Below, piece by piece: positions 44,168 through 46,200 of a stretch of 46,200 nt of DNA (the stretch's first letter is position 1; each line of letters starts with the position of its first letter). The DNA comes from Planctomycetota bacterium. Lineage in GTDB: Bacteria; Planctomycetota; GCA-002687715. Position numbers and translations under genes: made by a program. The notes under the pieces are model-generated. The model saw only the letters and a list, made by a program, of their open reading frames with translations, had not been told where the DNA came from and ran no database searches. The stretch spans positions 1 to 46,200 of the forward strand of contig NZBC01000088.1 in NCBI GenBank assembly GCA_002687715.1, in the 5' to 3' direction.

Positions 44168-45413
44168 GCACTTCCGTATGGCAGTCGAGGCACTCCCCGA
44201 ACGGCCGGGTCGTGATCTCGTGGTTCGCGGGTGCGCCGGGGTGGCACTGAAGACAGAGGTTCTTTACCGGCCACTGTTTCAGCAGTCGGCGGTTTCGGGA
44301 TCCGTGAGGGTGGTGGCAAGCGCTGCAGCCATCGGTGCGGTCTGCCTCGTGCTCGAAGACGAACGGTCCCGCCGTCCGCTGGTGGCAGGAGGTGCAGCGG
44401 CGTTCCATTTGGCGGTCGGCGAGCACGCGGGCACGTCCCCCGTGAGCGGGATGGCACGAGGTGCAGGCCATCGCGCCTTCGGGAATGGGGTGATGGTTGG
44501 GGAGACGAAACTCGGCGGTCTCCTTGGTGTGGCAACGACCGCAGGTCCGCGACTGGCGGCGGGTAGGCGATTCCAGTGGATCGCCGAGCAACGAGTGGCA
44601 GTCGGTGCAAGCGACGTCGCTGGTCGCGTGATCGGACCCGTGCCATCGGGACATCGCGCGGTCGTTCGCGTGACACGTCGTGCAGAGGGTCTGCTGGCGC
44701 GCGCGGTCGGGTACGTCGATCCGTTCCTTCCCGTCGGATGCTGCGTGTGCAGCGCCGTCGCCATGACACGCGGCGCAACCCGGCGCGTCCGGACCGGCGA
44801 GGACGGCCGCGTGATCACTGCGCAGGTGGGCGGCCACGGCGTCCTGGTGACACGCGACGCACGGACGATCTGCAAGCGGAACGTCGGTCACGCTGATCAA
44901 GCCCTGGGGGCGCCGCGCCGGCTGGTCGACGTGAACTTTGTGACAGGAGGTGCACGCTTCTTTGAGCACGGTCGCGTGCGCGTCGCGGACGCCCATGGCG
45001 CGGAGGTCCTCGAAGTGGCAGCGGGCGCATCGTTCGGTGATCGCGGCACGGTCGAGCGTGGCGAAGTCGTCGATGAGCGAGGGGTCCTCATCGTCGTCGG
45101 AGTGCTTCTCCGCGGGGCCGTGGCAGGCCTGGCAGCCGCCGGCTTCGGCATCGGACATGACGGCTTGATGCGGGAGTTCGACGAGGTCACGGAACCGATC
45201 CTCATGGCAAGTCCGGCACTCGGCCTCGCCGATTCGTTCGCCGCGGTGGCTCCACACCGCCGGGATGGCGTCGGCTCGGCCCGTGGTCCACGGGGTCGGC
45301 GGATGTTCCAATGTCGGGTCGATGGCCGGCGGTGGCTGGTAGGTGCACGCTTGCACCAGGACGAGCAGCCCGAACGCGCCGGCCACCGCGAGCAGCGGCC
45401 AGCGCCAGGTCAT
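44133..45413 (-). CDS. 14-heme MtrA/DmsE-like cytochrome c
   Basis: A 426-aa exported cytochrome with fourteen CXXCH motifs, spaced about 20-35 residues apart, giving a heme every 30 residues. A signal helix (LAVAGAFGLLVLVQAC) ends in a possible lipobox. The C-terminal third matches the DmsE/MtrA decaheme family: GPFVFEHEADRTDGCSACHHP, HGSRNRRLLKQW, LCLQCHPGAP and FGECLDCHTEVHGSDVHRLLF. That family has ten hemes, so this is an extended member, probably by addition at the N-terminal side. It should form the linear heme wire threading or docking into the adjacent barrel. The ATG at 45413 overlaps the LVIVD gene's stop (ATGA). Confidence 0.88.
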   Translation of the reverse strand: MTWRWPLLAVAGAFGLLVLVQACTYQPPPAIDPTLEHPPTPWTTGRADAIPAVWSHRGERIGEAECRTCHEDRFRDLVELPHQAVMSDAEAGGCQACHGPAEKHSDDDEDPSLIDDFATLDRAAITERCARCHFEDLRAMGVRDAHATVLKEACTSCHKVHVDQPARRPQGLISVTDVPLADRPCVACHQDAVAAHLRSDHAAVLAGPDAPGCAACHGDGAAHAASDGKERIDVPDRARQQTLCTTCHANDRAMSRWHGSDHATSDVACTDCHSLLGDPLESPTRRQSRTCGRCHTKETAEFRLPNHHPIPEGAMACTSCHPAHGGRARVLADRQMERRCTSCHQRTAGPFVFEHEADRTDGCSACHHPHGSRNRRLLKQWPVKNLCLQCHPGAPANHEITTRPFGECLDCHTEVHGSDVHRLLFR

Positions 45414-46200
45414 TGTCCCAGGATCCTCTCGATCTCCGCGCGGTTGAACGTGCGCGCTCCTTCGTGGGAGACGTCCTTGATCTGCACGCCGTCTTCGTCG
45501 ACCAGACGGTCGAGCGCGATGCGTTCGAGATCGAGGCCCCCCGAGATGGTCCCGGGGATGGCCCGTGCGAGCCAGGGCGAGGCCACGCTGGAGGCGTCGA
45601 AGATGAGCAGGCCCGCCCCTCCCGCGGCGGCATAGACGAGCTGTCGGTTCAGCGGAGGTTCGAACGAGTTGGCGACGAACACGTCCAGGAGCGGCGCCGG
45701 TGTCGACCGGGTGGACACGACGACCGGGAGGAAGGGCAGGGTGATGTCGGCCGTCAGCAGGCCTCCCGCCCCGTCCGCAACGAAGAGGAACTCCTTTTCG
45801 ATGGACGCCTCGGTGCTGCTCCCGGCTACGTAGTGGGACTTGGCCCAGACCGCGTTCGCGTCGGTGGTCGGCAGGGTCGCCACGAGGGACGGGGAGCTGA
45901 TGTTGCCCACATGCACTGCTCGGACTCCGGCGGCGCCGTCGGCCACGTAGCAGTACATGTCGAAGGTCTTTGGCCCTGATGGCGGCGGGTTGTGGTAGTG
46001 CGGCATCATCGCCAGGTGGCGCGCGTCGTTGGGTTGAGGATCGGGGCCGTTGAGGTCGACGGTCGCTGCAACGCTCGGTGCCGTGCGGTCGGTGACGTCG
46101 ACCACGGTGAGCCCGGCCGATCCGTCCGCAATGAGGACGTGGAGTCCATGGACGGCGAGGGCGCGGGCATCGGCCGTCGCTACGGACGCGAGGGCGCCCG
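45410..46200 (-). CDS. LVIVD-repeat beta-propeller protein (partial, 5' end off window)
   Basis: At least 263 codons, open to the right edge. The protein consists of LVIVD-type repeats: ALAVHGLHVLIADGSAGLTV, VVDVTDRTAPSVAATV, YVADGAAGVRAVHVGN, LFVADGAGGLLTADITLP and YAAAGGAGLLIFDASS. These form a propeller and are usually secreted or surface-exposed. Its C-terminus (ERIALDRLVDEDGVQIKDVS) is unremarkable. The stop overlaps the 14-heme cytochrome start by 4 bp, so it is the preceding gene of the porin-cytochrome operon. It could be an extracellular partner or anchor of the conduit. N-terminal signal and any hemes lie outside the window. Confidence 0.8.
   Translation of the reverse strand, partial: GALASVATADARALAVHGLHVLIADGSAGLTVVDVTDRTAPSVAATVDLNGPDPQPNDARHLAMMPHYHNPPPSGPKTFDMYCYVADGAAGVRAVHVGNISSPSLVATLPTTDANAVWAKSHYVAGSSTEASIEKEFLFVADGAGGLLTADITLPFLPVVVSTRSTPAPLLDVFVANSFEPPLNRQLVYAAAGGAGLLIFDASSVASPWLARAIPGTISGGLDLERIALDRLVDEDGVQIKDVSHEGARTFNRAEIERILGQ

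Noticed and set aside
1..46200. tRNA, rRNA, CRISPR, insertion sequences, phage or attachment sites
   Set aside because: No repeats with regular spacing, transposase-like frames or tRNA-like cloverleaf sequences were recognised; small RNAs cannot be excluded by eye.

Overview
The window is high-GC DNA, densely coded on both strands, and almost entirely about respiration and electron transfer. I infer a member of the Planctomycetota. The clues are an FG-GAP propeller protein with a C-terminal domain of the type common in marine planctomycetes (Poly30-like), BNR-4 and PQQ-sugar-dehydrogenase-like secreted proteins, and polyferredoxin-TPR and multiheme-HEAT-TPR fusions. No rRNA, tRNA or CRISPR array was seen, so the taxonomy is an inference from protein style.

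Region 1 (1-18230, minus strand) is a near-continuous respiratory gene train read right to left. A hemerythrin-like protein is followed, after a 116-bp gap holding a 17-bp palindrome, by a diheme cytochrome c (NarC-like), narG, narH, narJ, narI and a NarK transporter. Then come the six genes of alternative complex III (actA, a fused actB, actC, actD, actE, actF) and a second NarK-type transporter cut by the left edge. From narC leftwards no gap exceeds about 37 bp and many genes overlap by 4-8 bp, so nitrate respiration and a quinol:cytochrome c/cupredoxin oxidoreductase look co-transcribed.

Region 2 (18465-27420) holds a PLP-dependent cysteine-synthase-like gene and a cytochrome c oxidase operon (ctaC, ctaD, two subunit III genes, subunit IV). 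The operon ends in a very small membrane protein whose frame is split by an in-frame TGA directly after a Cys codon. Divergent from ctaC is a cupredoxin-CnaB protein, followed by an overlapping pair: a HemN-like radical SAM protein and a flavin-dependent-halogenase-like oxidoreductase.

Region 3 (27482-35704) is more miscellaneous: an uncharacterised 611-aa conserved protein, an FG-GAP seven-bladed-propeller gene broken by an in-frame TGA between blades 6 and 7, a PQQ-type propeller, a membrane fatty-acid desaturase, a BNR-4 protein and a small XRE regulator. The FG-GAP and XRE genes share a very similar promoter/leader.

Region 4 (35715-46200) is a multiheme electron-transfer island. A triheme lipoprotein, a flavodoxin-fold quinone reductase-like protein and a membrane polyferredoxin fused to TPRs run leftwards. 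Divergent from these is an octaheme-HEAT-TPR lipoprotein. Converging on it is an overlapping operon of an LVIVD-repeat protein (cut by the right edge), a 14-heme MtrA/DmsE-like cytochrome, and a protein that fuses a tetraheme domain to an MtrB-like outer-membrane beta-barrel. That operon looks like a candidate trans-outer-membrane electron conduit in which part of the heme wire is covalently attached to the porin. It is the most novel-looking system here. Altogether the window encodes 37 CXXCH heme motifs.
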